This document shows positions 25,600 through 37,668 of a DNA stretch of 64,000 nucleotides, in pieces; the first letter of the stretch is position 1, and the number at the start of each line of letters is the position of its first letter. Position numbers and translations under genes: made by a program. The stretch spans positions 20,533,204 to 20,597,203 of the forward strand of contig CM034609.1 in assembly GCA_020091685.1 (NCBI GenBank), written 5' to 3'. Source of the DNA: Lutjanus erythropterus. Lineage: Eukaryota; Chordata; Actinopteri; Lutjaniformes; Lutjanidae. Under the pieces are notes generated by a model. The model had not been told where the DNA came from. It saw nothing but the letters and a program-made list of their open reading frames with translations, and did not search any database.

Positions 25600-26375
25600 G
25601 GAACTACAAATCCCATAAACCATTGTGAATGATAGCATTTCTTCTTCAATTTGAAATTTGTCATTTTGTCAGTGTTTATATTCTCGGCAACAGTGTTGTA
25701 ATATGTTGTAGTGTGTGTTAGTGTTATATTAATGCATATCAACATTATCAGTTCATGTTAGCTAAGCCCCAAGCCCCTTGGAAGAGTGCTGCGCTTTGAG
25801 GCTAATTTAACATCGTGGCAAAACTGTGTAACAACAACATCACATGATGCTCTGCTGCTAAAAAAGATTTTCCCCATAGAATGATATTGTGAAAGAAGCG
25901 ACTATATAACAGATAACTCGAGAGTCACCGTCCCCCTTAAATGACTCGTTTCACTATCACAATTCACAATTTGGTCCAATTATATTTGGAAAGTCTAGAG
26001 GAGCCACATGTTTAAATCATTTTATCCCAGTCAAGTTAGCGGAGGCTAAACAGCAAGTTAGCCACTCGGCCGATGGAAGTCTCTACTCTATGGGCTGCAC
26101 AATACAGGAGGTCTGCCTCCAATGCTGCATCCAGTTGTTATAATACATTCATGGAGACGACTCATGTTAGCTAACGTTAGCTAGCTAGCCATACTGGTAG
26201 GTAGCTTACATTAGCTGACATGAGCTGACTCATGTTAGCTCATGTTAGCTACCTAGCCTGCTAGCAGATCTACTCACTCAGGCAGAGTAAACATTTCCAC
26301 TTTAACAGCCAGCTCCCTCAATCAGAGAAGTTGCAGTTACACTTGAGGATTGTGGGTAGTGTAGTACTTCTCCAT
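25600..26375. mobile_element. Possible degenerate DNA-transposon remnant with TAGC-rich core
   Basis: The left part reads actacaaatcccataaaccattg and the right part reads gattgtgggtagtgtagtac, which pair imperfectly as inverted ends of the ACTACAANTCCCATNATGC type. The core at 26160-26270 is dense in gttagctaacgttagctagctagc palindromes. No transposase frame is seen. Confidence 0.4.
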
Positions 26376-26808
26376 GACATAGCGAATAAAACATGTATTT
26401 TCTTAAAACACGGTTCATACATTCTTGTGGCTTCTACAGAAGCATATACCATTGTTTCATAATCTCATAGCTCATGGTAAGTCTACTGATGATTAAGACA
26501 TTATGACTAATAGTCTAAATCCTCTATTCAGAATATGAATGGGATTTTTTCACTCCTGGAGCCTGACTGTTGAGCTCTATTGGTGACAAAAGAAATATGG
26601 ACCTCAATTAGAGCAGAAATGATGGAGCAGCTGCTTTCAAAACTGCCAACGAGGGACAGAACTGCTTGGGTTGATGATTTATATGACTCTAAAAACCCCT
26701 GATCATGAGCTCTGTGGAGGCTGACATGGCAATACTGTGGAGGCATTTCGTTTTAATAAAAGCCAAAGCCATGTTTTGACCATGTGGCAGATAAAGAACC
26801 AAGAGGAA

Positions 26809-26834
26809 ACACACACACACACACACACACACAC
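26809..26834. repeat. (CA)n microsatellite
   Basis: A pure 26-bp CA tract. Confidence 0.95.
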
Positions 26835-27632
26835 AGTGGAGCGGCTGTGGCTGTGTGATGGAGCCAAACCATAACTGAGAAGACCCACTCAAAGGAAATC
26901 TCAAAGTAGTTTGGCAGACAGCGAACGCACTGGGATCAAATGTGAGTAGACTTTGGTGGAGCAACAGGGATTTACACAGGATTTTGTTTTACCACTTCAA
27001 GAGTGTGTGGATAAAATGTCAGATTTCTCAGGCTATATCCACACTGTTATGTTTTCATTTTAAAACAGTAAGTTTTGCTATGTTTCCACCTGGTGACCAC
27101 ACTGCTCTAGTGTTTGAATATATGCACCGTAGGAGCGAAATAGAGCATCAAATCAGTAATGGACCGGGCTGAGCTGTAAGTTTGGATCACCTGCTATGAC
27201 ACTGAGTGAAGCCTCATTCAAGTTTACCTGCCTTGTAAGAGCAGATACATTGAGTTTTCACAAGATGGAATTTAATTAAGTGTAACACAAGTCATAATGA
27301 GATAATCTACTGATTTGCTGGTTTAAGAGTTTAGAACATAGTAAAACGGCCACTACAAACAATCCAGGAGGATTATGTGAAGAGTAGTCACGTTTCCCTG
27401 CCTTTTCATTTTTATCCTGTTGTCCCGCTATCTGACTGCTTCCCATGTACACCTGCTTGCCCATGCATGTATCTAAATGGTCATCAGGCATTTTCATAAG
27501 GACAGAGATTATTCCTGAAATGATAGCAAAAGGTTAATTTTGATGGAGATTGCCTTGCTGTTGCTTGAAATGTAGTAGTGTGGACATAGACTCAAATCCC
27601 TGCCTCTCTTTGCCCTCCTCAACTGAGATGTG

Positions 27633-27658
27633 CACACACACACACACACACACACACA
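27633..27658. repeat. (CA)n microsatellite
   Basis: A pure 26-bp CA tract. Confidence 0.95.
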
Positions 27659-28007
27659 AACATACCAGATCTGGAGCCAATTGTCCCTCCTCCCATCCCC
27701 TCTACTACTCTAAATGTCCTCTTGTGCTACAGGCTCCCTGGCTTTTAACTTACAAACAAGAATTGGGCAAGATCATTAAGAGCACATTCTGCATTCATTA
27801 CCATGATTGCATGTTTCTGCACTGCAGACTAACAAACAGACAAAGAGAGAAGGCAGGAGGAGGACGGACATATGACGAAACAAAACAGGGTTGAATGGAG
27901 CCATGGGACACGGCCAAACATGTTGACTTCTGGCGCTAACATCAGTGACCCACACGTTTGACTGACTAACACTTTTTCTATCACGTCTCTCCTCTTGCTC
28001 TCTGCAG

Positions 28008-28088
28008 AACGAGGTCCGCTGCCTGCAAGCGAGGATGCTGCCCCCTGAAGCTCCGGGCAGCTACCTGACTCACAGCTCTACAGGGTAG
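28008..28088 (+). CDS. Candidate terminal coding exon, unidentified gene
   Basis: It is preceded by a textbook 3' splice site: a ctaac branch-point word (gactgactaac), about 30 bases of pyrimidines and ctctgcag. In phase 0 it encodes 26 residues (NEVRCLQARMLPPE then a Gly/Ser/Thr-rich tail) and a TAG stop. The other two phases also end within about 60 bases, so the true phase cannot be set from this exon alone. Local GC is higher than the flanks. I do not recognise the peptide. Phase 0 is what the candidate exon at 14894-15006 would deliver. Confidence 0.28.
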   Translation, partial: NEVRCLQARMLPPEAPGSYLTHSSTG

Positions 28089-28924
28089 TTTCAGGTTCGC
28101 TGAGCAGGATGGACACGGGACCTTGCAAAGGAGATCTCAGAGTCCCTTCAGTTAGCACAGCCATGGACAGCCCTATGCGTGAGACTATGTGGCTACCCAA
28201 GAGGCTTTTTACCCCCTTTCTGCTTTTATCATAAAGAAGTGAGCAAGAGGTTGTGACAAGGCTGATGCACACAGAGAGGTCACAAGTCTTCCAGGGACAT
28301 AAGAGACAAGTTGTCCTTTTTTTGACTCCAAAATGATCAAAGGAGTGTGACTTTGCTTGGAAACGGCAGAAATGAAAAGTAGGTTGGTGTCAGCATGAAT
28401 TTCATGGCACAGAACAGTTGAGAGCAAAGAGTAACTATTTAAAAATATCGGTGACATATAATGTAAAACGTGTCTCCAAATGAAAGATGTACAGATTTTC
28501 CACTACAGCTCATTTGGCTCTCACTGTGTTGTGCGTGTCCTCAGTACACTGCCCCGGGCATGGGCGTAGGCGCAGTATTTTTCCCTCCAACTATCTCTTC
28601 ATGCAAGAACAGCAAGATCTTTTTTTAATTTGCTTTGGCAGCGTTTCTTCTTACATGTGTCCATCACTGTGTCTGATATATGTCTGCTGTTAAGCCTGAC
28701 GTTATTCAGACCAGCAATTTGTCAAACACGCATTAGAAACTGTGTTAATAAATCCCATTTAGAAAGTAAATAATGATTTGATGAGCTGTACTCACACAGT
28801 GTACACAGGCATAAATATAGTTTTTGAGATATTGGGGAAAGGGTAAAGCAGTTTGTTTTAGTCAAGTAAAACCAGGTCAAGGGAAGGGTCCAACCTGTTC
28901 TCGTCCCAGGTTGTTGAATACCAA

Positions 28925-28990
28925 TGTATTTAAGATAAGATAAGATAAACTTTATTGATCCCACACTGGGGAAATTCACTGGTTACAGCA
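28925..28990 (-). repeat. LINE/SINE-type 3' tail (TTTATTGATCCC ... TCTTATCTTATC, reversed)
   Basis: The segment aagataagataagataaactttattgatccc is the reverse complement of a '...gggatcaataaagtttatcttatcttatc' tail, the usual 3' end of fish retroposons with a TCTTA-type repeat tail. Confidence 0.6.
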
Positions 28991-29699
28991 GCTCGGGGAT
29001 CAAAAGTACAGGTTGAAAAGGACTGTGAGATAAATAGAATACAAATAACGTTAAATACAGAATAAAATATGAAAAGGAGAATAAAAATATAAAATATGAA
29101 TTTAAAAACTATACACACAACCCATATTCAGCTTTCACTTGTACAAATACATGGATATATGTGAATATTTACAATATAGTTGCGCAAATGTTGTGATACA
29201 CACATGGTACACACACGTCATGTCTGTTGGCATCTCATACTGATGCACAAGGGATCCTTTAGCAGTGGAGGACTCAGGCTATTTGAGGGACAGGGGCAAA
29301 AAAAATTAAAAGGCCATCAGCTGTTTCCACCGAAGCACCATCACACTCAAAGCAGTGATGCATTTATAGTGAAAATTACTTGGTTTGGTTTAGGAAAATA
29401 TCAAGTGAATTAAGTCAAATTATGTAATTGTGGCGCATGTAACATTATGTAGCTTAAAACTTAAGATAATGTTGATTTTTGTTTTCACATGGAACATGAA
29501 TCACAGCCTCCTGGGTGAAAGTCCTGTGTCCTGTGATTGTCTTGCTCCTCATATTATGTTACCTGACACAGATGGGTTTACACTGAAGATATTTGAAAGC
29601 CTATTACATGTCAAACAGATGCTAAAGTGTACCTTGTGGGACTGTACTTTGGCTTCTGGACCTGGAAATGAAAATGGGATGGATGATCTCCATAGTTTA

Positions 29700-30045
29700 G
29701 CGTGTTAGCATGCTAACATTTGCCAATTAACAGTAAACACAAAATACAGCCGTTATTTTTGGAAGCATTTGGTCATAAACCTAATTATTTTGCAAATAGA
29801 AATTTTGGCCTGAGACAAGATCTTACCAAATTCATGCAGTAGCTTCCAGATATTTCAGTAAAACACAAATGTGAAGCTCATAGTGTCTCAAGAGGAAAAT
29901 TAAGAGGATCAACAAAGTCAATATAATTCATCCTCTAAGGATCACGAGTGTATAAGATTTAACAGCAATCAATCCAATAGTTGTTTAGATATTTTATTCT
30001 GGACCAAAGCAGTGGACCAACAGACCAACCAACAGCCTGACACAG
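29700..30045 (+). repeat. Dispersed teleost repeat (gcatgctaacattt ... aatccaatagttg), copy
   Basis: It shares with 58700-59000 the order atgctaacatttg, agtaaacacaaa(a/g)ta, attttggcctga/attttgacct, atcaatccaata and ctggaccaaagcagtgga. Words around 9440-9560 belong to the same family. Confidence 0.6.
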
Positions 30046-30654
30046 TCATCCTTAGTGCCATACTGCTGGTGTGGCTAAAAATAAACCTTCAGACTTGTAA
30101 TGTAAGTAAAAATCAAATCTGTTCAAGCGTGATTCCTTCTAGAATTATTCTAATAATTCTTCGAAAAGTACAGTTGGGGCATGAGTTTCTTATTGCAGAG
30201 ACTTGTACTTTCAGTTCCTCTTTAATATTAAGGCGAGCCCTCAAAGACGCTGTGCATGCACGCACGTCTGGCTTGGAACCAATCAGGCATCTACAGTTAG
30301 AAAGATGATGAACTCTAACCTTCAAATTAATGGCACACAAAGGTTATAGGAAATTTAAGCCGTCAGTAACATCAGCAGGCAAAGTGTTAACAGATCAACA
30401 TCGTCTGTTTGGGAATAATAGAGTAGAGAGGAGGCAAACACCATCAGGCCATCATGTGATGTTGACGAGGATGATGATGATGATGTAAACGATGATGGAT
30501 CCTTCTATTAATAGACCTGTAATAGAGTGACCACAGTCACAAAGGAGAACAGCAGCGCTATGGATGAGAGGCCCCATTATGTCCAAACGAAGGAGTCAGC
30601 CCCTCTGTCAAGAGGGCACTTTACAAACAAACCTCATTTGACTGAGCGTGTCTT

Positions 30655-30960
30655 TCTCTTTCCCCTTGCCCACCCGCTCTCCCTGCGCTAACCCCGGACT
30701 CCTTTCTGCTGAGTGGGTGTTTGGAGGAGTTGTGAAGGTCACGCCAAAGACTCTGAAGTGAGGAGTGAGCTCGGGGCTTTGACCTCTGATTGGCCCCTGG
30801 CCGCCCTAGCTGCTGTGAGTCACAGAGACAGAGCCATCGCACCAACCAAAAGCCGGTCCGGCGTTGTGGAGAAGCAGACGACGAGTAGGCTGCTGCCCGA
30901 CTCGGACAAAAGGAGAGTTGTGCAGAGGTGGTGAGGCACAATGGGACGGTTTGAGAGGAG
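30655..30960. promoter_or_regulatory. GC-richer block with CCAAT, AP-1 and nuclear-receptor-like motifs
   Basis: This block is clearly richer in GC and CpG than its surroundings. It contains ctctgattgg (an inverted CCAAT box), tttgacctct (an AGGTCA half-site on the - strand followed by AAAG) and a perfect AP-1 site TGAGTCA at 30816-30822 inside the symmetric context ctgTGAGTCAcag. No TATA box or start codon with a donor is evident. It lies about 6.6 kb upstream of the junb TATA, so a distal junb enhancer is one possibility and a CpG-type promoter another. Confidence 0.3.
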
Positions 30961-32050
30961 GAGGTGAGGAGAGCTCAATCCTCACCATAAGCACCTTATT
31001 GTGAAAGCCTACTTTGTTAAAAGTACCAATCTATAGGGTGAAGAAATTAAGGGGATTTCCTGGCGTGTAGGAACTAGTGATATTGTGGGACTGAAGAACA
31101 GAAAGATGTCCTTCATTTAAAAAATGATCATAAAGTGTTTCTGTTCATTCTGCGTGATTTATTATGGGGTCAGGAAAAAGTCTCCTTAAAGGAGAAATAT
31201 AATAATAAATATAATAAATCATAAAATTACCTTGATATGTTATTGGAAACATAATAGGTTGAAAAACCAGCTTCCCTGACAACAACCCTACAGCTGTGGT
31301 GTCCTCCTTTGAAATTTTTATTCTGCCCCGTAACTTGTGTTTTTTTGTTTGCCCCTTTCTCTTTAATTTGAAATTCATAATAATCTTTGAGAAGGATCAG
31401 ATATTTATACGTTCACGAAATTCTTTGCTGTAACTGTCTTTGGCTGTAGCTAGCCTACTCGCTGCCGTTAGCTCAGTTAGCCATGTAGCTAGTGGCCACT
31501 ATTTGTCTGGGTTTGAATGTTATTGGAAACAGTTAGGATACACAACTTAACAGTAAGTCTAGCAGTTTTAGACATTTCAATGTAGGAATGTAAAAAAAGT
31601 CACATAGCTTTAACAAGGTGATTAAGATTATCTTAATTAGGTAAAAGAAACCTGAATTCAGAAGGTGTGCAGTTTATTATGGACAGGAAAGGAGTAAGAA
31701 TATTTCCTTTCTCGACTTTTCGAGTTTATTTCGTGACCGCTTAACTTTTTTACTTATTTTAAACGTATCTTATCTAAACATTCATTAGATCTAATCTTAA
31801 GATTAAATTAGTCTTTGTTATAATATTTATGTTAGTTCATGTCTTGAGTGAAAAAAAATTAAACTGGCCATATCTTACGCATTGCACCTTTAATGAGAAC
31901 TAAATATATTTTTCAGTAGTGGAAATATGAGAGGCTTGAAAATATGTTTATCTTTCTTATCTCCTCCTTTCACACAGATGTTCACATTGTGGTCAAAAAA
32001 AAAAAAATCTACACCCATGAATACTCCACCCTAAGTGATATACGTGCTTG

Positions 32051-32052
<2 letters not shown>

Positions 32053-32086
<34 letters not shown>

Positions 32087-32099
32087 CACGCACACACAC
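32053..32099. repeat. (CA)n microsatellite, interrupted
   Basis: A 32-bp CA tract, then tgcacg, then a further short CA run. Confidence 0.95.
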
Positions 32100-33522
32100 T
32101 TTGCTTAATCTTACGGTAAACAGCTTACTTCCACCCTCAGGCCTTGCCTTTCCCAAACTCACCCAGGAACAAGAGCAGGTAACACTCGGTTGGTTTTGGC
32201 ACTTGTCCATGTGATCCCGACTGTTAAAGCAGAGTCTGTTGCCAAGCAGCTCGTCCTGCCCTGAAACTCTTTGAAAGTTTGCCCAAAAAATATGCATAAA
32301 AACCCAGCATCAACACACAATCCTGGAGCAGTTTCTGGCGATATTGGACTAGAAAAAAAAAAAAAAAAAAAGCAGAACTCAGAGGAAGGAATGTCTGTAT
32401 ACTTGGGTACACACAGAACAACTCTAAATCTAAACAGACTAAACAGAGATGTGACTAATCAAGATGTGACTAAGATGTCGGCCACATTTTTTTTTTTTGT
32501 TTTTTCGCAAAAGCTGAAACCTGAGAACTGAAGTGTTCGACTAATCACCACATGTCATTGTTTAGAGCTGAATCCACCCAAAATTCACACTGTTAATAAT
32601 TGATGTGGTGATTAATAGAGATTGTTCAGGACAAAAAAACAATATCGCATATTAATCTATAACACATCGTACATCTGCTTCAGCGTTCACACATTTCTCT
32701 CTCCCACTGGTTGGGTAACATGAGTGTTTTTGACTAACATTTGGCAGAATGGCACGGTGCCACCTCACGAGTGTTCCCGTAAACACTCACCACCCTGGAC
32801 CCTATAGTGTTGTGCTTTGCCAAAATGTCACTGGGACTGTGGTCAACCTCCACCGCAAAGCTGAATAAAACTTCTTCCCGAGCAGAGCAGAGCAGAAGCA
32901 GAGCAGCAGCAGAAACAGGCAGCTGCACAGAGAATAGAATTTATAAGGGAGGTGGCAAAGTGGAGGCATAACACTGCCAGGAACTGTTGTTTTCCTCTGT
33001 TTATTCATATTCCCATGGATACTGACAAAAAGGCATAGAATTAAAATAGTTGCTCTGAATACCAGAGAATTACCTGAGATGCGGCAATTATGATCAGGCG
33101 TGGAGACCCTAAAAAGTGGTGATTTTAGACTTTCCGCGTCATGTTACGATGATGGTAAACAGTTGTGTTCTCGTGTCTATGACATTTTAAAGAGTTGTTG
33201 AGTAACTTCTGTCCTAACAAGAGTACTCCCTTTGGGCCTAAACATGATAACAGGGTCTGTTGGAGCAAATATCTCTGTATGTGCTTTTTCCAACAAGTAC
33301 ATGTTGTTACAGGGAAGTCGTGACTGTTCATTGCCAAAGGGGAAAACCTGTTGAAAGCTCGATCCAGCCCTTTTCTCCAGCACAGGTCGTAATGGCAAAG
33401 GTTAAGTAATCAAAGGTGTTTTGAAATATTTAAAACACCTTTTTGAAACCCTTGGTTTATGAACCTCACCTCAGATAAATGATGCCTATGTGATCATGAT
33501 AATGTTATTTGATCCCATACAG

Positions 33523-34250
33523 CAGTGTTTCCCAAACCTTTTTCTGTCTGGTGGCCCACTGTTTAAAAAAATGACCATCACAACCCATGGCTTTATCAAT
33601 AAATCTTGGGAAGGGATAATTTATGCACATTCCTGACCGTTTTTATTGTAATTTCCACATGTCATTAAAAACATACACACAAGTTAAATACTTTATAAAT
33701 GCAAAATAAATGCATATAGGCTGAGTTACCAAGCCATCTCACTGTAGGAAAACAATGTAGAACATTTTCACCTTTTTCACAAAAGAAACAAAATAAGTGC
33801 ATTTAGGTGGAATTAATACACTCGTTTCAGTGTCAGTAAAACAATATAAATGCTTTATAAAAGGTGTACTGCAGATATAAAATCTTAAAATTGCTGAATT
33901 TCTTCCTTAGTCTTTTATTTATTTCCTGGTTTCTGGGAATGACTGTCATAGAAACTCAACAATTAAGCCAAGATTACTGTTTAACATAACTTCAGACTAC
34001 ACCAAAGACATTAAAAAAAAAGGTCTGTCCAAAGGCATTTATTCATTCCTGACTCTAGGAAAAACAGTATAATTTCCCCTAATTACTGCATCCCTGAACT
34101 ATCAGTTCACACCCATTTAGGCTGTTCTATATGATTGCTTTTTTTTTTTGATAATTCAAGAAACATTTTTTGACCTCCATTCACTGAGCCTCCCCTGAAA
34201 CTGTTTGGAGCCCTCCTGGGGAGGCCCGCCTCCCACTGTGAAAACCTCTG
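33523..34250. mobile_element. Non-autonomous hAT-like DNA transposon
   Basis: The left end reads CAGTGTTTCCCAAACC and the right end, reversed, reads CAGAGGTTTTCACAGTGGG, a hAT-type inverted terminus. The inner ggtggccc / gggcc words also pair. I see no clear 8-bp target duplication. No transposase frame is present. Confidence 0.55.
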
Positions 34251-34356
34251 ATCTAGACCAGTCATTACCAACAAGGGAAAAATTCAACCCCATGGGAAAT
34301 GTGGAAAGCTCAGTAATGAACTCTATATTTTAACTAAAAACTGGAAATGGTGATTT

Positions 34357-34703
34357 AAAGGTCCAGTGCATGAGATTAATAGGGATTTTTGGCAGAATAT
34401 GGCAGACATGGAATATAATATTCATAAGTATGTTTTCATCAGTGTATAATCAGCTGAAAATACGAACCGTTGTGTTTCTGCCATCTTAAAATGAGCCGTT
34501 TGTATCTACAGAGGGTGAGAGTCCTCTTCTACGGAGGCCGCCCTGTTGAACAGCCATGTTTCTGCAGCTGCCCAGAACAGACAATCCAACACTGCCTCTA
34601 GATACGGCCAAGTTTCACCGCCACCGTAATTTCTCCTACACACCTAGCAATATTCAGTTGGTTGCAATCACTAAATGCCACTGAATCCTACACACTGGTC
34701 CTT
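34357..34703. mobile_element. Short MITE with AAAGGTCCAGTG termini
   Basis: The left end aaaggtccagtgcatgagatt and the right end cctacacactggtcctt are imperfect inverted repeats around a 347-bp body with no coding capacity. The inner words (ttctccta, gttggttgcaa, atttagtggca on the reverse strand) are those of a very common percomorph repeat, identified from memory. Confidence 0.65.
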
Positions 34704-34994
34704 CAACAATATGCTAAAAATATGTCCACATATTTGTATCAAGGAGGAAAATGGGAAAGCAAAATAGATCAAATAGTTGACTAAAGATTGAGTGTAAAAA
34801 CATCCAGCTTCTGCCACTCCAAGCGACACTGACAATTCAATAGTATGAAAATATAATCTTAACAATATCCATTTTTGTATAATTAATAGTGTGAACTAAA
34901 ATTCAGTTTATAATAAAGATGTTCTGATACCATCCTTTAATTGCTGATATCAATTTTTATACCTGAACCTTGCATATTGGCCAAGTAAGGGGTA

Positions 34995-35145
34995 ACGTGC
35001 AGTGAGCAGGAGCTTTTTCCTGCATATTACACAACACAGAGTCTATGATCAAAACTGCGTCTGTTATACATAAATAACAGACCTTAGAAGGCTGTAACTG
35101 ACCAATCAGAATTGAGTATCTAACAAAGCTGTGTAATAATACAGA
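34995..35145. repeat. Repeat shared with 6735-6995
   Basis: It carries cagtgagcagg, attacac, ataacagacctta, aactgaccaatcagaattg and aacaaagctgtgtaataat in the same order as the other copy. Confidence 0.55.
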
Positions 35146-36229
35146 GTACTGATCCAGTACCAGTGCATTAAAATAAAAAAAAAGTCAGAGTTAATAAATT
35201 AAGGGGTATTGGATTGGTGAGTAGACTTACTTTATACCTGATGCTGCATTTTGGACAGTAATGGAGACATTTTCTGATACTGATATCAGTATAGAAACAA
35301 ACCCATTTTCTAATCATTCCATAACAACACATTTGGCACATGAAGGGGTCCTTGAACTCATCTAGAGCTGTGGAGGAGGTTAGGACTGACCCGGACGACC
35401 CTCTGCCTGTTGGTACCTTTTATTATTCAGCTGTATTTACGCCGGCCTTGTCTCCATTCGTTATTGATGTGTTTCCTGGTATAAACGACTGTTGAACATG
35501 ATCAGAGATTCATCCCTCAGGTGAGAGCAGCCAGAGGATTTAGCGCCTGCCGAAGCTGCAAAGCATCCCACCTGACTTGTTTTGTCTGTGCAGGGATACG
35601 GGATACATTGGTGGAGGCATTTTTGTGTTTGTGTGGGCGTTGGAAGAATTACAAACAGGAGACAAAGGTTCCCTTCTCCACAGCTGAAACAGGTGCACTA
35701 TTGAGGAGTCACATTTCCTTTCTCTGCGTACTGTAGCTCTCAGAGAGAGAACCACAAGTCTTCTACCTGTAGAGAGATGTAAATGAAAAGTAAGGTGTTA
35801 TAGATCAAAAGGCTGAATTACTGAACATACGTCTTCCTGCTTGAGATAATTAACTGGGTTTGGCTTGTGCTGGACAAGGTTTCCTCTGTTAGCAGTTCGT
35901 GATCAAAGCTACTCCAGCAGGCATCATGCCCAATACCAGCAGTACCTCAAAAACCTGTCAGGATACTGTAGGAAGGAAGTGGTTTCTCTGGTCAGTGTTC
36001 TGCTTCAGTGGTGTGCACGGTCTGAAATTAAGCTTTTTCCTTCACCTGTCACTGCGGCAGGTCACTGAACATTTCTGCCAGCCTCTCTCTCTTTGTTTGT
36101 CCGCTACTTCTGAAATCTATGTAGAATGATTTAGAATTGTAAACACTGAGCCAGTAGTACCAGAGAGAGGGAAGGAAAAGTTCAAGATAAGATCTCTAGG
36201 CATAAATGAGCTCAATTTAAGACTAATGT

Positions 36230-36615
36230 GAGACTTTTATCATTTTCTTATATTTCTTAAATTTATTATCATGTGCAATGTTAGTTCATGTGCAATATTA
36301 AATTAATTATCAGGTGCAATATAACCTTTTATTACTTTTCATTATCACTGCCAATATTACTTCAATGTCATTGCAAACACTACTTTTGTATTTTAGTTTA
36401 TTTAAGCATACTTTTTTAAACGTATGCTCTTTTTACTTCTATTATTATTATTATTATATTAGGCTCTGTTCTTTTGCATTTACTTTTTATATGCTTTATA
36501 TTGTATATTTCACTTCATATTTAGTATTGTTTTTTATTCTATGTTGCTGTAATTTGGAGCAGTTGTCGGCACAAGAACTTCCTTCAGGATTTATAAACTT
36601 TTATCTTATCTTATT
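36230..36615 (+). repeat. AT-rich retroposon 3' end with TCTTATCTTA tail
   Basis: Recurrent atgtgcaat words, a (TAT)n stretch (36440-36460), then gttgtcggcacaagaacttccttcaggatttataaacttttatcttatcttatt. The last part is the usual 3' end of a fish LINE/SINE with a TCTTA-repeat tail. The open frame crossing it is hydrophobic only because of the TTT/ATT/TAT content. Confidence 0.55.
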
Positions 36616-36839
36616 ATTCCAATAAAGGGGTCCCTGGTACATTATCTTATGAAGGATCCTTGACTGGAAAAAGAGAACCTCTGACTGACTCTGACTGTGT
36701 TGTATATTATCTAAACTATCTGTCCTGCTCAGTAAAACCAGATGGGTGCTCTCTTCTCCTCCCTGCTGGGACAGAAAGTCCCTAACTCACTGGCTCCTGG
36801 ACTGGGCTTATACAGGAGCAGGAGTGCTGCTGGAACGAA

Positions 36840-36925
36840 GCCCGGGTGGGCGTGGCTTCCCGGTTCTCCCGGAGAGGAACTGGGACGTCATCAAGCCCAT
36901 ATAAGGCCTCAGGACTTCCTCTACA
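36840..36925 (+). promoter_or_regulatory. junb: Upstream serum-response-type module of junb (CArG box plus CRE-like site)
   Basis: CCATATAAGG at 36897-36906 is a perfect CArG box (CC(A/T)6GG), the binding site of SRF. Six bases before it, GACGTCAT (36884-36891) is a 7-of-8 match to a CRE (TGACGTCA, - strand). A GGGCGTGG box lies at 36848-36855, and an ETS-type core (acttcct) follows at 36914-36920. This SRF/ETS plus CREB layout is the classic immediate-early gene enhancer. It lies about 450 bp upstream of the TATA box. Function is inferred from motif content and position. Confidence 0.6.
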
Positions 36926-37282
36926 GGATGGATCATAATAAACAGCACAGTACAGTTAATACTGGCTTTAAATCATATCTAATGGCTCCAACACCAGGCT
37001 TAAGATGATCTGATGGTTATTTGAGTTAACACTTGTCACATTAGATAGTCTCAAACAAATAAATCCATTTTTAGTACAGTGTAACAACATAAGAGCAGTG
37101 ATTTGATCTAACAGAGTGATCTCACGTCTTCGCTTATACAACAAAACCCTCACTGAGCCTATAGCTGCGCAGAAAGCTGTGTAAATGAAGTGGGCTCTTC
37201 TATTTCTGACACCGGTCTCCGCTCGGTCGGTGTTGCTCTGTTGCCTACAGGCTTGTTTACAGTCGCCTCTTCCCGGCATTAG

Positions 37283-37367
37283 CGTCACATGACGTCGCAC
37301 TCAATGGGCGTGGACAGCGCAGCCCAGCCAATCGGAGCGCTGCAATGTCTGTAGGTTTATATAAAAA
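37283..37367 (+). promoter_or_regulatory. junb: junb core promoter: CRE, GC-type box, CCAAT box, TATA box
   Basis: In order: CGTCA at 37283-37287 inverted against TGACGTCG at 37290-37297 (a CRE with a mirrored half-site), GGGCGTGG at 37306-37313 (Sp/KLF/EGR type), CCAAT at 37328-37332, and TATATAAAAA at 37358-37367. Transcription should start about 25-30 bases further on, near 37385. The order and spacing are those of an inducible, TATA-driven promoter, and the gene downstream fits. Confidence 0.75.
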
Positions 37368-37384
37368 GACACACATTGGTTTCA

Positions 37385-37668
37385 GTGAACACACCTCAAC
37401 AAGCACCAAGAGCGAAACATCAACTTACAGGAATTCAGAGTTGTAACTTTTCCTACACTTCGGACACTGGAAGAGACTTTTTACCCACTGACAGTTTAAG
37501 TTGGAACTTGGACTTTCACTCTTTGTCTTTTTTGGAGTGATTTTTGATTTTGGGACAGTCTTGAGAGAGAAGACACGTGCATGCTCTGTGCTGACTCTGA
37601 CATTTGTTGACTATCCACAGACTGTGTTTCTATAAGCAGCTGGTAAGCTTCACTTTTCCTTCGACTTT
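37385..37668 (+). other. junb: junb 5' untranslated leader with a short uORF
   Basis: The leader of about 284 bases (start estimated from the TATA box) contains one upstream ATG. It opens a nine-codon uORF at 37581-37610 ending in TGA, 59 bases before the main ATG. It sits in a cgtgcATGc context, which is moderate to weak. No intron is needed to reach the main frame. Confidence 0.6.

Larger units (their letters stand above)
12240..28000. other. Gene-poor, repeat-rich intergenic stretch
   Basis: Apart from the tentative exon at 14894-15006, no exon is supported. Two blocks look less repetitive and might be conserved non-coding DNA: 22745-22975 (mixed, GC about one half, contains tcattatggatgcgag) and 24755-24880 (unusually CpG-rich). 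This is impression only, since conservation cannot be tested here. Confidence 0.5.
28089..36735. other. Gene-poor stretch upstream of junb
   Basis: No exon is supported on either strand. It is a mosaic of repeats (listed) with one CpG-richer block at 30655-30960. No hook2, prdx2 or other expected JUNB neighbour was found here. Confidence 0.5.

Noticed and set aside
36742-37008. 88-codon + strand frame (MGALFSSLLGQ...) upstream of junb
   Set aside because: It overlaps the CArG/CRE module, has no family similarity I recognise, and no splice or poly(A) logic. Better explained as regulatory DNA.
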